NCBI GenBank assembly: GCA_017483735.1
Contig: JAFUVF010000040.1
Coordinates: forward strand, 1 to 45,005
Source of the DNA: Lachnospiraceae bacterium
GTDB taxonomy: Bacteria; Bacillota; Clostridia; Lachnospirales; Lachnospiraceae
Reading direction: 5' to 3'
Length of the DNA stretch: 45,005 nucleotides
The position numbers were made by a program, and so were the translations under genes. This document shows, piece by piece, positions 1 through 8,571 of the stretch. Positions within the stretch are counted from its first letter, which is position 1. Each line of letters starts with the position of its first letter. The notes under the pieces were generated by a model, which did no database searches, was not told where the DNA came from, and saw only the letters and a program-made list of their open reading frames with translations.

Positions 1-1
1 A

Positions 2-121
2 ATCACACTCAACGGTAACAAGTGGGTAGTAGAAAACAAAATCAAAAGCGTTCGTGATGTAGCTGCAAAGGTGGGCTTTGATATTCCTAAGTACCTGCCT
101 GATAAAACGGTATCTACCTAA
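2..121 (+). CDS. C-terminal fragment of an unidentified protein (gene enters from the left edge)
   Basis: An open frame entering from the left edge runs 39 codons to a TAA at 119-121. The residues end in KYLPDKTVST and contain a short helix-like stretch (KSVRDVAAKVGFD). I do not recognise the family from this tail alone. It lies on the same strand just before a MutH/Sau3AI-like endonuclease gene, so the C-terminus of the partner DNA methyltransferase or another restriction-modification gene is a reasonable guess from context only. A terminator-like hairpin follows directly. Confidence 0.5.
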   Translation: MTLNGNKWVVENKIKSVRDVAAKVGFDIPKYLPDKTVST

Positions 122-167
122 ATGGCCTGATAGTTGTGTTAAATTTTCTCCGATATCAGCCATTTTT
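121..167 (+). terminator. Rho-independent terminator after the left-edge gene
   Basis: AATGGCCTGATA (121-132) pairs with TATCAGCCATT (154-164), with one bulged base, and a run of T follows. It overlaps the stop codon of the left-edge gene and separates it from the endonuclease gene. Confidence 0.6.
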
Positions 168-227
168 GTCTCCATTTTAAATCAATCAAACTTGTAACTA
201 AAAATATAGCACTCCAGATTATATATG

Positions 228-278
228 TAAATGTTTTCTTACATTTTATTTTTAAATGTTGCAAATACTTACATTTGT
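228..278. repeat. Two AT-rich inverted-repeat units upstream of the endonuclease gene
   Basis: The pattern TAAATGT...TTACATTT occurs twice in a row, near 228-247 and 255-278. Each unit is an imperfect palindrome. Restriction genes are often controlled by small operators upstream, so these could be regulator sites, but no controller gene is visible in the window. A weak -35/-10 pair (TTGCAA, TTTTAT) overlaps the second unit. Confidence 0.35.
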
Positions 279-351
279 TGATTTTATCTATTTTCAACGC
301 TTATCGTATTTTTATAAAGCAAATTTTTCAAATGTATGGAGGTTATTTCTT

Positions 352-1020
352 ATGTATTTACAGGAAGCCGAAGAAAAAATCAAAAAGCTGGCTGACATAC
401 CATTTTCAAAATTGTTTTCGGAGGATGATATTCAGTCAATCATCATCAACAAAGGAAAAACTGGCCAGTTACTCGAACTTGCCCTTGGAAAAAAACTTGA
501 TAGTTCTAACTTAGACTTTGATGATGGGGAACTAAAAACAAATAAATGCGATGCCTATGGTGAACCCAAAGAGACTGTATTTGTAACTCAGATTAGCAGC
601 ACAATCGACGAGCTATTGACTGAAAAGTCATTTGAGGAAACCCACCTTTATGAAAAGATTAGCAATCTTCTATATATACCAGTATGCAAGGACGGAGACC
701 CTCATTATTGGAAATTCTTTATGCCAATTCATATTGATTTAGCCCGTCCAGAGTTTTCTAACCTAATGAATATTTGGGAAGAAGACTATTACAGCATATG
801 CAAGCAGCTAAAGCATCATATTGATACAAGCCCTGATGGGTTCATACACACATCTAATGGCAAGCACTTGCAAGTAAGAAGTAAAGACAGCAGGCGAAGT
901 GATGGCTCATATAATGCAATTTACTCAGATATTTATGGCAGATATGTTTCAAACAAAAATCATGCCTTCTATTTCCAGCGCCAGTTCGTATTTGATATCA
1001 GAAAAATGATGGGTATCTAA
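352..1020 (+). CDS. MutH/Sau3AI-like type II restriction endonuclease
   Basis: A 222-residue protein that should cut DNA, probably at or near GATC as in the family prototypes. Seen: GKTGQLLELALG followed by a D-x(n)-E-L-K catalytic motif (DFDDGELKT), then ETVFVTQI, and near the end GKHLQVRSKD and a YFQRQFVFDI segment. These align in order with E. coli MutH blocks around its D70/E77/K79 active site. The length matches single-domain MutH-like enzymes and is about half of Sau3AI. I chose ATG 352 because GGAGG sits 9 bases upstream; the longer frame from 256 has no such site. The partner methylase is not in the window. The AT-rich composition differs from the central genes and suggests transfer. 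Confidence 0.85.
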   Translation: MYLQEAEEKIKKLADIPFSKLFSEDDIQSIIINKGKTGQLLELALGKKLDSSNLDFDDGELKTNKCDAYGEPKETVFVTQISSTIDELLTEKSFEETHLYEKISNLLYIPVCKDGDPHYWKFFMPIHIDLARPEFSNLMNIWEEDYYSICKQLKHHIDTSPDGFIHTSNGKHLQVRSKDSRRSDGSYNAIYSDIYGRYVSNKNHAFYFQRQFVFDIRKMMGI

Positions 1021-1038
1021 ATCCTAGGAAGGAGTTTT

Positions 1039-1302
1039 ATGGGATCTCATGAAATATATTACACATTGCCAACAGGTGATAGAGCTCTGAAAAGGAAAGA
1101 ACTGATTTCCAAAATGCTCGAAGAAGACTGTGGTACCGGGACAGGTGATAATTGTTCACGATACACATATTTCGTCGAATCTTATGATGAGTATAGTATT
1201 TATCTTAAAAGACCCACTCAGCTGAATAAAGGGTTTGACTTTACTGTTAATGTAAGTGGCATGTGGTTCAAAAAGAATCGAAGATGCCCGACTGTTCCCT
1301 GA
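1039..1302 (+). CDS. Small protein downstream of the endonuclease, probably truncated
   Basis: An 87-residue ORF with a good ribosome site (AGGAAGGAG) 18 bases after the endonuclease stop, so probably co-transcribed with it. I do not recognise the family. The first 79 residues look like an ordinary folded domain (aromatic and charged, with NCSRYTYFVESYDEYSIYLKRP), but the last few (CPTVP) look random. They begin where the sequence becomes the end of a convergent small ORF. I infer that the 3' end was lost at a recombination junction near 1275-1290. Confidence 0.55.
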   Translation: MGSHEIYYTLPTGDRALKRKELISKMLEEDCGTGTGDNCSRYTYFVESYDEYSIYLKRPTQLNKGFDFTVNVSGMWFKKNRRCPTVP

Positions 1303-1411
1303 TTACTTTAAACATATAAGCTGTCTTACGACGCTCAGCATCTTTGTCATCCTTATCAGTTCTCTCAACTTCAATCAGGATGCCTTCTACATCATAAATA
1401 TCTTTCTTCAT
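1268..1411 (-). CDS. Small acidic ORF, possibly the 5' remnant of a longer gene
   Basis: A 47-residue frame starting MKKDIYDVEGILIEVERTD and ending IFDSF. A ribosome site (GGAGA) lies 6 bases before the ATG at 1411. The composition looks like real coding sequence (charged helix DKDDKDAERRKTAYMFKVIRE). Its last 35 bases overlap the end of the plus-strand small gene. That overlap, together with the odd ends of both proteins, suggests both were cut at the same junction. No function can be assigned. Confidence 0.4.
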   Translation of the reverse strand: MKKDIYDVEGILIEVERTDKDDKDAERRKTAYMFKVIREQSGIFDSF

Positions 1412-1461
1412 AGGCTATCTCCATTTATGTAGTCATTGCGTGTATGTCAATGCAAAAAAAT

Positions 1462-1501
1462 AATCCGGTCATAAACCAGCACATAAGGTTACAACCGGAT
1501 T
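1462..1501 (-). terminator. Terminator for the macrodomain gene
   Basis: On the minus strand AATCCGGT (1501-1494) pairs with ACCGGATT (1469-1462), followed by TATTTTTTTG. It lies 10 bases after the macrodomain stop codon. Confidence 0.75.
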
Positions 1502-1510
1502 GAATGCTTT

Positions 1511-2290
1511 TTAATCTAAAATCGTCTTATAAATGTCCAGATCCAAGTCTTTATACACATTAAAAATAACCTTCATCTGACTGCCAGTCTCATCAAGCCA
1601 GTTTTTTACTGTCACTACAGCAATCTCAGCAGCTCTTTGATTAGGAAACATAAATACACCTGTGGAGATGCAACAAAAAGCAACACTATCTACGCCATTC
1701 TCCTCTGCTAGATTCAAACAAGATATATAGCAGGATGCCAATAGTTCTTCATGTTCCTTTGTTAATGGACCATCAACAATAGGTCCCACAGTATGCAGTA
1801 TATAATCACATGGTAAATTATATGCCGGAGTGATTTTAGCCTTCCCTGTTGGTTCAGGATGTCCTTGCTTCTGCATCATTCTAAAACATGCCTGGCGTAA
1901 CTGCATGCCCGATTTTGAATGAATAATGTTATCTGCGCAGGAATGAAGTGGCTGAAAGCAGCCTAATAAAGCACTATTGGCAGGATTCGTTATGGCATCT
2001 ACCTTAAGCGTGGTCATATCCCCTTGCCATAGATAGATTCTTCTATCGCTTTCTATAGGTTTAAGGCTCTCAATATCAGTAATGCCGGCTCTCTTATTCT
2101 CTTCTTGAAGATAGTCATCCTGTATCTTCAGAAATTCATATGAAATATCCTTTGGCATCCAGATATTCATCAAGGCGCGCAGTAAGTCCTTTTGGCCTTG
2201 TTCATCGTCTGGTATTGGATAATTGCTTAACTGATTATCTTCTTTTTGAAGCTCCTTTATAAGCCATATCCGCTGCTCTTCGTGCGTCAT
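1511..2290 (-). CDS. Zinc-type macrodomain protein-ADP-ribose hydrolase
   Basis: A 259-residue protein predicted to remove ADP-ribose from proteins. An alpha-helical N-terminal extension of about 80 residues precedes the macrodomain (about 84-259). Seen: ligand motifs GDM (D91) and NPANS (N102-S106), the cysteine/histidine set GCFQPLHSC (C111, H116, C118) that binds zinc in the SirTM-linked macrodomain class, and a phosphate-binding loop CCISTGVFMFP. In characterised systems this class sits beside a class M sirtuin ADP-ribosyltransferase and a lipoylated GcvH-like protein; neither is found here, so it may act alone or on another substrate. Start ATG 2290 has AGGAACG upstream. The gene stands alone with a terminator on each side. 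Confidence 0.87.
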   Translation of the reverse strand: MTHEEQRIWLIKELQKEDNQLSNYPIPDDEQGQKDLLRALMNIWMPKDISYEFLKIQDDYLQEENKRAGITDIESLKPIESDRRIYLWQGDMTTLKVDAITNPANSALLGCFQPLHSCADNIIHSKSGMQLRQACFRMMQKQGHPEPTGKAKITPAYNLPCDYILHTVGPIVDGPLTKEHEELLASCYISCLNLAEENGVDSVAFCCISTGVFMFPNQRAAEIAVVTVKNWLDETGSQMKVIFNVYKDLDLDIYKTILD

Positions 2291-2320
2291 AATATTGCGT
2301 TCCTTTCCCGTATTTTCAAA

Positions 2321-2351
2321 AATCCCTCCGGTTTTAACCTCCGGAGGGATT
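2321..2351 (-). terminator. Terminator for the acidic protein gene
   Basis: Stem AATCCCTCCGG (2351-2341 on the minus strand) pairs with CCGGAGGGATT (2331-2321), followed by TTTTGAAAAT. It separates the gene at 2376-3095 from the macrodomain gene. Confidence 0.85.
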
Positions 2352-2375
2352 TAAATACTCTGCATTCTCTGTCTT

Positions 2376-3095
2376 TCAAAGCTTAACCATGATATCCTCG
2401 AGATTCTCCATTGCCTTGATGCGCTCATCCGGCTTCATGGTCTCGTTGTTTGCCCTGTCCGAGTATGCCGTCTCGATAGCTGCACCGCCTCTGGTATTCT
2501 CCTCGGTAAGTACTATCTTCTCTGTCATATCCTTGGAGAAATTATTTCTTTCCTGAGCGTCTGAGGTCTTCTGCTCTTCTCTGGAATCCATCTCCTTGTC
2601 ATAATCAGCCTTGGAAATCTCGCCCTTTATATAGAGCTGTTCAAGCTGCTGATCCGTATAGCCATCGAAAGAGGTAATCTGCTGTTTAAATTCCTCGGCT
2701 GCCTTCTCCTCTTCCTTTTCCTCAGCCTTTTCGTCCTTCTCGGCTTCCTTTACGTTCTCTGCTATAGCCTTCTTAACCTTTTCCATAGCTTCCTTCATCT
2801 TCGCTATGGGGTTCTCCCTGTCATCGGGAACTCCGTCACGGATGACGGTCTTATTTTCCTCTTCCTCATCAAGCTTATTCAAGCTGTTCTCTGTAGCCTG
2901 TACGGTATCTCCGTCCTCGGAAACTGCAATGACATCGGCAAGCTCTTCCTTGCGTTCCTCGGTAACCTTTTGCCTGTCATCGGCATTGCCCGCCGCCCTG
3001 TCAGGCACCTTGTCAACCCTTATCTCGGTATTTACCGGAGTCCGGTTCACATTTGCGTTGCTTATCTGACTATTAAGTGCGTTTATATCTGCCAT
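2376..3095 (-). CDS. Acidic, coiled-coil-rich hypothetical protein
   Basis: A 239-residue protein of unknown function, very rich in Glu, Lys and Asp. There is no signal peptide or membrane segment. A strong coiled-coil-like stretch of repeated EKAEEKEEEKAAEE type occupies about residues 95-145. The segment YTDQQLEQLYIKGEISKADYDKEM that follows resembles a short SHOCT-like helical pair, a weak impression only. I chose ATG 3095 because GAGAGG sits just upstream and because the promoter -10 box at 3175-3180 overlaps the alternative start at 3176. The 5' leader holds a GC-rich hairpin (3134-3149). Base composition is like the central region. Confidence 0.7.
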   Translation of the reverse strand: MADINALNSQISNANVNRTPVNTEIRVDKVPDRAAGNADDRQKVTEERKEELADVIAVSEDGDTVQATENSLNKLDEEEENKTVIRDGVPDDRENPIAKMKEAMEKVKKAIAENVKEAEKDEKAEEKEEEKAAEEFKQQITSFDGYTDQQLEQLYIKGEISKADYDKEMDSREEQKTSDAQERNNFSKDMTEKIVLTEENTRGGAAIETAYSDRANNETMKPDERIKAMENLEDIMVKL

Positions 3096-3174
3096 AATAC
3101 ACCTCTCATTCCCCATATGAAATGGCGCTAATTCCCGCCCCCCGGCGGGTGCATCCCTGCCTACACTTATCATC

Positions 3175-3203
3175 ATAATACCACAAACCCCTCAAATCTG
3201 CAA
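3175..3203 (-). promoter_or_regulatory. SigA-like promoter for the acidic protein gene
   Basis: -35 TTGCAG (3203-3198), 17-base spacer, -10 TATTAT (3180-3175), read on the minus strand. It points away from the GGDEF promoter 29 bases to the right. Confidence 0.6.
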
Positions 3204-3231
3204 TACTTTGCCCGTACAAAGCAAGTAATAA

Positions 3232-3260
3232 TTGCGTAAACTTCTATTATTTGCTATAAT
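3232..3260 (+). promoter_or_regulatory. SigA-like promoter for the GGDEF gene
   Basis: -35 TTGCGT (3232-3237), 17-base spacer, -10 TATAAT (3255-3260). The roughly 65-base leader up to the ATG shows no riboswitch fold that I can recognise. Confidence 0.7.
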
Positions 3261-3332
3261 GATAATAGTAATTTTTTACAGGGTTTTGGGGAATACGCAA
3301 AAACGATATTTCATTTATAAGGGGTTACATAT

Positions 3333-4700
3333 ATGGAACAATTCAAAAAATATTCTATTGTCGCAGACAAAAATATGGACATTGTTACGGCAGGCGACCC
3401 GTTTCTTACATATATCGGCATGAATGAGCTCCACAATATGGATCAGATTGTGCCGCCTCAGGACATGATACAGCTTCGCAATGCAGTATTTGCAATAGAC
3501 CCCGGTTCCTTTAATTTAAGCTGCTTCCGTATCCGCACCTCTAGTGGAAAGCTCAATTGGATTGCGGCAAATATCACAAAGACCGAGGGACGTGAAGGGC
3601 TCATAAATATGGAGCTCTCCGACATACAGACCCTCAAATCCGACAGCCCCCAGATTCGATTGGACGAGATGACCGGGCTTTTGAACAAGCAGACCATTAC
3701 CGATTATGCTACAGCCCTCACAGCTATGTATCCCAGAAAGCAGTTCTATTTCTGCCTTATGGATATCGACCATTTCAAGAGCGTAAACGACAATTTCGGA
3801 CATATGAAAGGCGATGAGGTCATCATAGATGTGGCGCATATCATCAGGGACTGTGTCGGAGAAAACGGTCTTGTCGGCAGAATCGGCGGCGACGAATTTA
3901 TGATAGTGCTTGAAAATGTCACGGACAAGCCTAAATGCCGGGAGGTGCTTTCCTCCATAAGAGAAACAGTTGAGAGCAAATACAAGGAGATGGAGGCGGG
4001 GCTCAATATTACCGTATCCATCGGCACCGCTTTCTATCCCGATTATGCGGACGATTACGATATGCTCTTCAAGCTTACTGACAAAATGCTCTATCTTGCA
4101 AAGACCAAGGGCAGGAACCGTTATATTATCTACACTCCGGAGATTCACGGTGATGTGAATGCTGAGCTTAAGGTTGCAACCGCCACACACAAGAAAGCCG
4201 CAGAAAAGGACAAGCTCACGCTTATGCTCCGCCTTATGTCACAGTTTCTGCACGAAACGGAGATACCCATCCGAAATGCCATAGAGGAGGTTCTGGTTGC
4301 ATACGACCTTGACGAGCTGTTCATATTCTACGGAGATTTGAACAAATGCCGCTATGGCATCAAGAGAGTCGATCTTCCCGATGACAAATACCAGATAGAG
4401 GATACCCAGAACGATATGCCTTTCCTTGCAGATCCTGCCTTTATGCAGCTATTTGACGACAATCATACCGCCATAGTGAATATCTTTGATTTAAACAAGG
4501 ATAAGCACGCCCAGCTAATAGAATATATGGAAAAGAATGAACGCAGATTTATGGTGGTATATCATATGGTGGAAGCAAGAAAAACAGGATATTTGGTTTA
4601 CATAAATACCAGAGAGAATTCCCGAAGACTTTCGGAGTCCGACATAAACGATTTAATCTACTTTGCAAGAATGGTGGAGCTTACGAGCTCTGACCGGTGA
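3333..4700 (+). CDS. Diguanylate cyclase with N-terminal PAS-like and C-terminal sensory domain
   Basis: A 455-residue cytoplasmic protein expected to make cyclic di-GMP from GTP. Residues 1-105 resemble a PAS-type sensor. The GGDEF domain spans about 108-268, with the metal-binding DIDHFKSVND (D144) and an intact RIGGDEF (GGDEF at 185-189), so the active site looks functional. The usual RxxD inhibitory site nine residues ahead of GGDEF is absent (GENG there), so product inhibition may be missing. The last 175 residues form an unassigned domain, perhaps GAF-like. No membrane segment. Start ATG 3333 has AAGGGG 8 bases upstream. The stop is only 4 bases from the end of the convergent transporter gene, with no terminator between them. 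Confidence 0.88.
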   Translation: MEQFKKYSIVADKNMDIVTAGDPFLTYIGMNELHNMDQIVPPQDMIQLRNAVFAIDPGSFNLSCFRIRTSSGKLNWIAANITKTEGREGLINMELSDIQTLKSDSPQIRLDEMTGLLNKQTITDYATALTAMYPRKQFYFCLMDIDHFKSVNDNFGHMKGDEVIIDVAHIIRDCVGENGLVGRIGGDEFMIVLENVTDKPKCREVLSSIRETVESKYKEMEAGLNITVSIGTAFYPDYADDYDMLFKLTDKMLYLAKTKGRNRYIIYTPEIHGDVNAELKVATATHKKAAEKDKLTLMLRLMSQFLHETEIPIRNAIEEVLVAYDLDELFIFYGDLNKCRYGIKRVDLPDDKYQIEDTQNDMPFLADPAFMQLFDDNHTAIVNIFDLNKDKHAQLIEYMEKNERRFMVVYHMVEARKTGYLVYINTRENSRRLSESDINDLIYFARMVELTSSDR

Positions 4701-4704
4701 AACG

Positions 4705-6444
4705 CTACTTTGCAGACGGCGTCTGGGTAATCCGGATGCCGTCATTTTTTATTTCTATCGTAATATCCCCATCCTTTGTGAAATATGTGCGCACATCCGC
4801 ACCTGTCAGGAGCACTATTGTATCCTCATCCGCCGGCTGCTCCTCAGAGTCGGTAACAATTGCATATTCAGGTGCCACAGTCTTTATGAGCCTGTCCGTA
4901 TTGTCCTCGACACCCCCATGGTGGGGCATTTTGATGATACTGCTCTCGATGTCATCATATTTTACAATTTCCTTTATGCGCTCCTTTTCGGCGTCCCCCG
5001 TAAAAAGCATGGAATAGTCCCCATATGTGACCTTTGCCACTATCGAGGAATTGTTGCTGTCATCCTTTTTGTAGCTTTGTTTTTTCGGAGGATAGATTGT
5101 ATATATGACATCGTCATGACCAATCGTGGTTATATCGTCGGGATTGATATTGGAAAGCCCTTTTTTCTCCATCGAAGAAAAGAACTCCTCCACATCATCG
5201 GATTCCTTGTAGGGAATGCCTGCATAAATCTCTTTTACCGCATAAGCGTCAATAAGCTTATCCGCACCGCCCACATGATCCTTGTCGAAATGACTGATTA
5301 TGAGCATATCTATAGCATCTATATTCTCGGAAGCAAGAAACTCCATTATATATGGTGCCGACTCCTCCGTACCCGCATCAATTACAGTGATATATCTGTC
5401 CTTTTCAATGATAAAAGCATCCGCCTTACCCACATTTAACGCCGTTATCTTAAGCGTCTCTTCTTTTGCTTCCTTTGCTGCGCCGCAGGAGGATAAAGCA
5501 AAAGCAATTATGATGAAAGGGATAATCCCCGAAAGCACCCTGCTAAGCCTCTTTTTTTCCGGAAGCTCGATCTGAGCCAGAATTACAGCCGCAAACACGA
5601 CAATACAGCCGATTACCTGCCGCACATTCATGGTCTGGTCGGTCTTTAAGAATCCCAGCTTGTATGCGATAACTCCGGCAATCGCCGCCACAACCGATTC
5701 CATGCTCATTATCACTGCTGCGATAGTGGGCTGCACATATTTCTGTCCCGCTATCTGCAGAGTATATGCAATGCCGCTTGAAAAAACTCCGGCATAGAGA
5801 AGCATTATGAGTCCGTCTGAAATCTGGGAAAGCTCCGGCCTTCCCCATATAAATGCGCCCACGGTACAGAAAACTCCGCACATAAGCATCTCCACAAAGC
5901 ACACAACCGCCGCATCCGTAGTGGGGGAATAGATATCAATAATGGATATCTGAACCGCAAATACGAAGGCACAGAGAAGTATCAGCATATCTCCTCTGTT
6001 AAAGCCCGTGCCGGAATCCGTCATGCACAAAAGATAGAGCCCCAAAAGCGCAAGCACAGCCGCTATCCACACCTTCCCCCTTACCTTCTTTTTAAAGAAA
6101 AGTCCGCCAATGGGAATGATAATTATATATAGCGCAGTGATAAAGCCCGCCTTTCCAACGGTTGTATACTTGATTCCAAACTGCTGCAGGGTGCTTGCGA
6201 TTGTAAGGGGAATCCCGCAATATATACCTGCAATCAGGCTCCTTTTGAAATTCTCCTCTTTTTGTCTGCTAGTTAGTATTATGTAAACCAAGAGGGCAAT
6301 GGCTCCAAATAAGCTTCTTATCCCATTAAAAGTAAGGGGATGCATATAGTCCATCCCCTTACTCTGGGAAATAAACGCCATTCCCCATATGAATGCCGCA
6401 AGAAACAAATATATTGAACCTTTTCCTGATTCCTTAACCTTCAT
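4705..6444 (-). CDS. EamA-type transporter fused to a secreted metallo-beta-lactamase domain
   Basis: A 579-residue protein. Residues 1-300 are an EamA/DMT transporter with about ten membrane helices (start IYLFLAAFIWGMAFISQSKG). From about 303 a new hydrophobic segment ends in ALSSC, a typical lipobox, followed by a ComEC/Rec2-like metallo-beta-lactamase domain with SHFDKDHVGG, a FTGDAEKE motif and MPHHG. The second half therefore looks like a lipoprotein joined in frame to the transporter. The join falls at A AAA AAG (5552-5558), a known -1 slippery sequence. One extra A would end the transporter at TAG (5545-5543) and leave a GTG start (5538) with AAGAGG ahead of it. It is either a true fusion, a recoding site, or two genes merged by a homopolymer error. 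ATG 6444 is 12 bases after ridA and has only a weak ribosome site. Confidence 0.85.
   Translation of the reverse strand: MKVKESGKGSIYLFLAAFIWGMAFISQSKGMDYMHPLTFNGIRSLFGAIALLVYIILTSRQKEENFKRSLIAGIYCGIPLTIASTLQQFGIKYTTVGKAGFITALYIIIIPIGGLFFKKKVRGKVWIAAVLALLGLYLLCMTDSGTGFNRGDMLILLCAFVFAVQISIIDIYSPTTDAAVVCFVEMLMCGVFCTVGAFIWGRPELSQISDGLIMLLYAGVFSSGIAYTLQIAGQKYVQPTIAAVIMSMESVVAAIAGVIAYKLGFLKTDQTMNVRQVIGCIVVFAAVILAQIELPEKKRLSRVLSGIIPFIIIAFALSSCGAAKEAKEETLKITALNVGKADAFIIEKDRYITVIDAGTEESAPYIMEFLASENIDAIDMLIISHFDKDHVGGADKLIDAYAVKEIYAGIPYKESDDVEEFFSSMEKKGLSNINPDDITTIGHDDVIYTIYPPKKQSYKKDDSNNSSIVAKVTYGDYSMLFTGDAEKERIKEIVKYDDIESSIIKMPHHGGVEDNTDRLIKTVAPEYAIVTDSEEQPADEDTIVLLTGADVRTYFTKDGDITIEIKNDGIRITQTPSAK
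5536..5558 (-). other. Slippery heptamer A AAA AAG at the transporter/hydrolase join
   Basis: In the reading frame the codons are GAA AAA AAG AGG. A -1 slip would give AAA AAA GAG GCT TAG and stop. AAGAGG followed 9 bases later by GTG could restart the second domain. No clear stimulatory stem was worked out. Confidence 0.45.
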
Positions 6445-6455
6445 AATGTCTTTGC

Positions 6456-6830
6456 CTATACCTCGGCGATAACCTCCACCTCGCAAAGCACGTTCTTGGG
6501 AAGGGTCTTTACCGCAACGCAGCTCCTTGCAGGCTTTCCTGTAAAGTACTTTCCGTACACCTCATTAAATGCTGCAAAATCTCCCATATCCGCAAGGAAG
6601 CATGTAGTCTTTACGACCTTTGAATAGTCGCTTCCTGCCTCCTTTAAGATTTCGCCCAGATTCCTGCACACCCTGTCCGCCTGAGAGCCTATATCGCTCC
6701 CTTCAACCTCTCCCGTTGCGGGATTGAGGGCAATCTGCCCGGATGTGAACAAAAGATTTCCCGTAATAAGTGCCTGTGAGTAAGGTCCTATTGCCGCAGG
6801 CGCATTGTTTGTTGATATTATCCTTGACAT
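6456..6830 (-). CDS. ridA: RidA family enamine/imine deaminase
   Basis: A 124-residue protein, normal length for the YjgF/YER057c/UK114 family. It hydrolyses reactive 2-aminoacrylate-type enamines released by PLP enzymes, protecting metabolism in the cytoplasm. Seen: IGPYSQA near the N-terminus, LFTSGQIALNPATGE, the substrate-binding arginine in PARSCVAV, and the C-terminal CEVEVIA with the conserved glutamate. AGGAAAGGAAAG lies ahead of ATG 6830. It sits between the 76-residue ORF (22 bases upstream) and the transporter gene (11 bases downstream), probably in one transcript. Confidence 0.93.
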   Translation of the reverse strand: MSRIISTNNAPAAIGPYSQALITGNLLFTSGQIALNPATGEVEGSDIGSQADRVCRNLGEILKEAGSDYSKVVKTTCFLADMGDFAAFNEVYGKYFTGKPARSCVAVKTLPKNVLCEVEVIAEV

Positions 6831-6852
6831 AGCTTCTTTCCTTTCCTAAAAC

Positions 6853-7083
6853 CTATTCGTCAAACTCCACCGTAACGTAGTATCCCCGCTCATTCTGCAC
6901 CACATCCGTCACAAGCCCCTCCTTCGACATAAGCCTTTCGTTAAAGGGAACATTCCCCGACATGGCACGGGAATCGTCGATGGTATAATAATAGTTGCTG
7001 GGAAGCAGACCCTCCGTTACCGTGACCCTTTCGCCCTTTTCTATAACGCCGGTCCGCTCCATTTTGAATTCCATGGTCCGCAT
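6853..7083 (-). CDS. Small hypothetical protein (76 aa)
   Basis: Not recognised. Charged and soluble, starting MRTMEFKMERTGVIEKGE, with a beta-rich pattern (VTVTEGLLPSNYYYTI, GYYVTVEFDE) that suggests a small barrel or SH3-like fold. AGAGG sits 8 bases ahead of ATG 7083, which supports the start. The gene begins just after the enolase terminator and runs into ridA, so read-through or a hidden promoter must express it. Confidence 0.65.
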   Translation of the reverse strand: MRTMEFKMERTGVIEKGERVTVTEGLLPSNYYYTIDDSRAMSGNVPFNERLMSKEGLVTDVVQNERGYYVTVEFDE

Positions 7084-7101
7084 ATTGCCGTCCTCTTAAA
7101 A

Positions 7102-7132
7102 ACTCCCCGCAGACAAACCATCTGCGGGGAGT
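7102..7132 (-). terminator. Terminator after enolase
   Basis: On the minus strand ACTCCCCGCAGA pairs with TCTGCGGGGAGT across a 7-base loop, followed by TTTTTAAG. A strong, classic structure 31 bases after the eno stop. Confidence 0.92.
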
Positions 7133-7162
7133 ATAATGCTTACATCAAGACCAAAACCCCTT

Positions 7163-8553
<1,391 letters not shown>

Positions 8554-8571
8554 CCGTTTTGAAAATTTTGT

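Noticed and set aside
3261..3332. Cyclic di-GMP riboswitch ahead of the GGDEF gene
   Set aside because: The leader is about 65 bases, AT-rich and lacks the paired GNRA-type elements of the known classes.
3516..4190. 224-codon minus-strand frame inside the GGDEF gene
   Set aside because: The plus strand encodes intact GGDEF motifs and has the promoter and ribosome site.
4663..5439. 258-codon plus-strand frame overlapping the end of the GGDEF gene
   Set aside because: It lies opposite the metallo-beta-lactamase domain, whose motifs are clear. No start signal or family resemblance.
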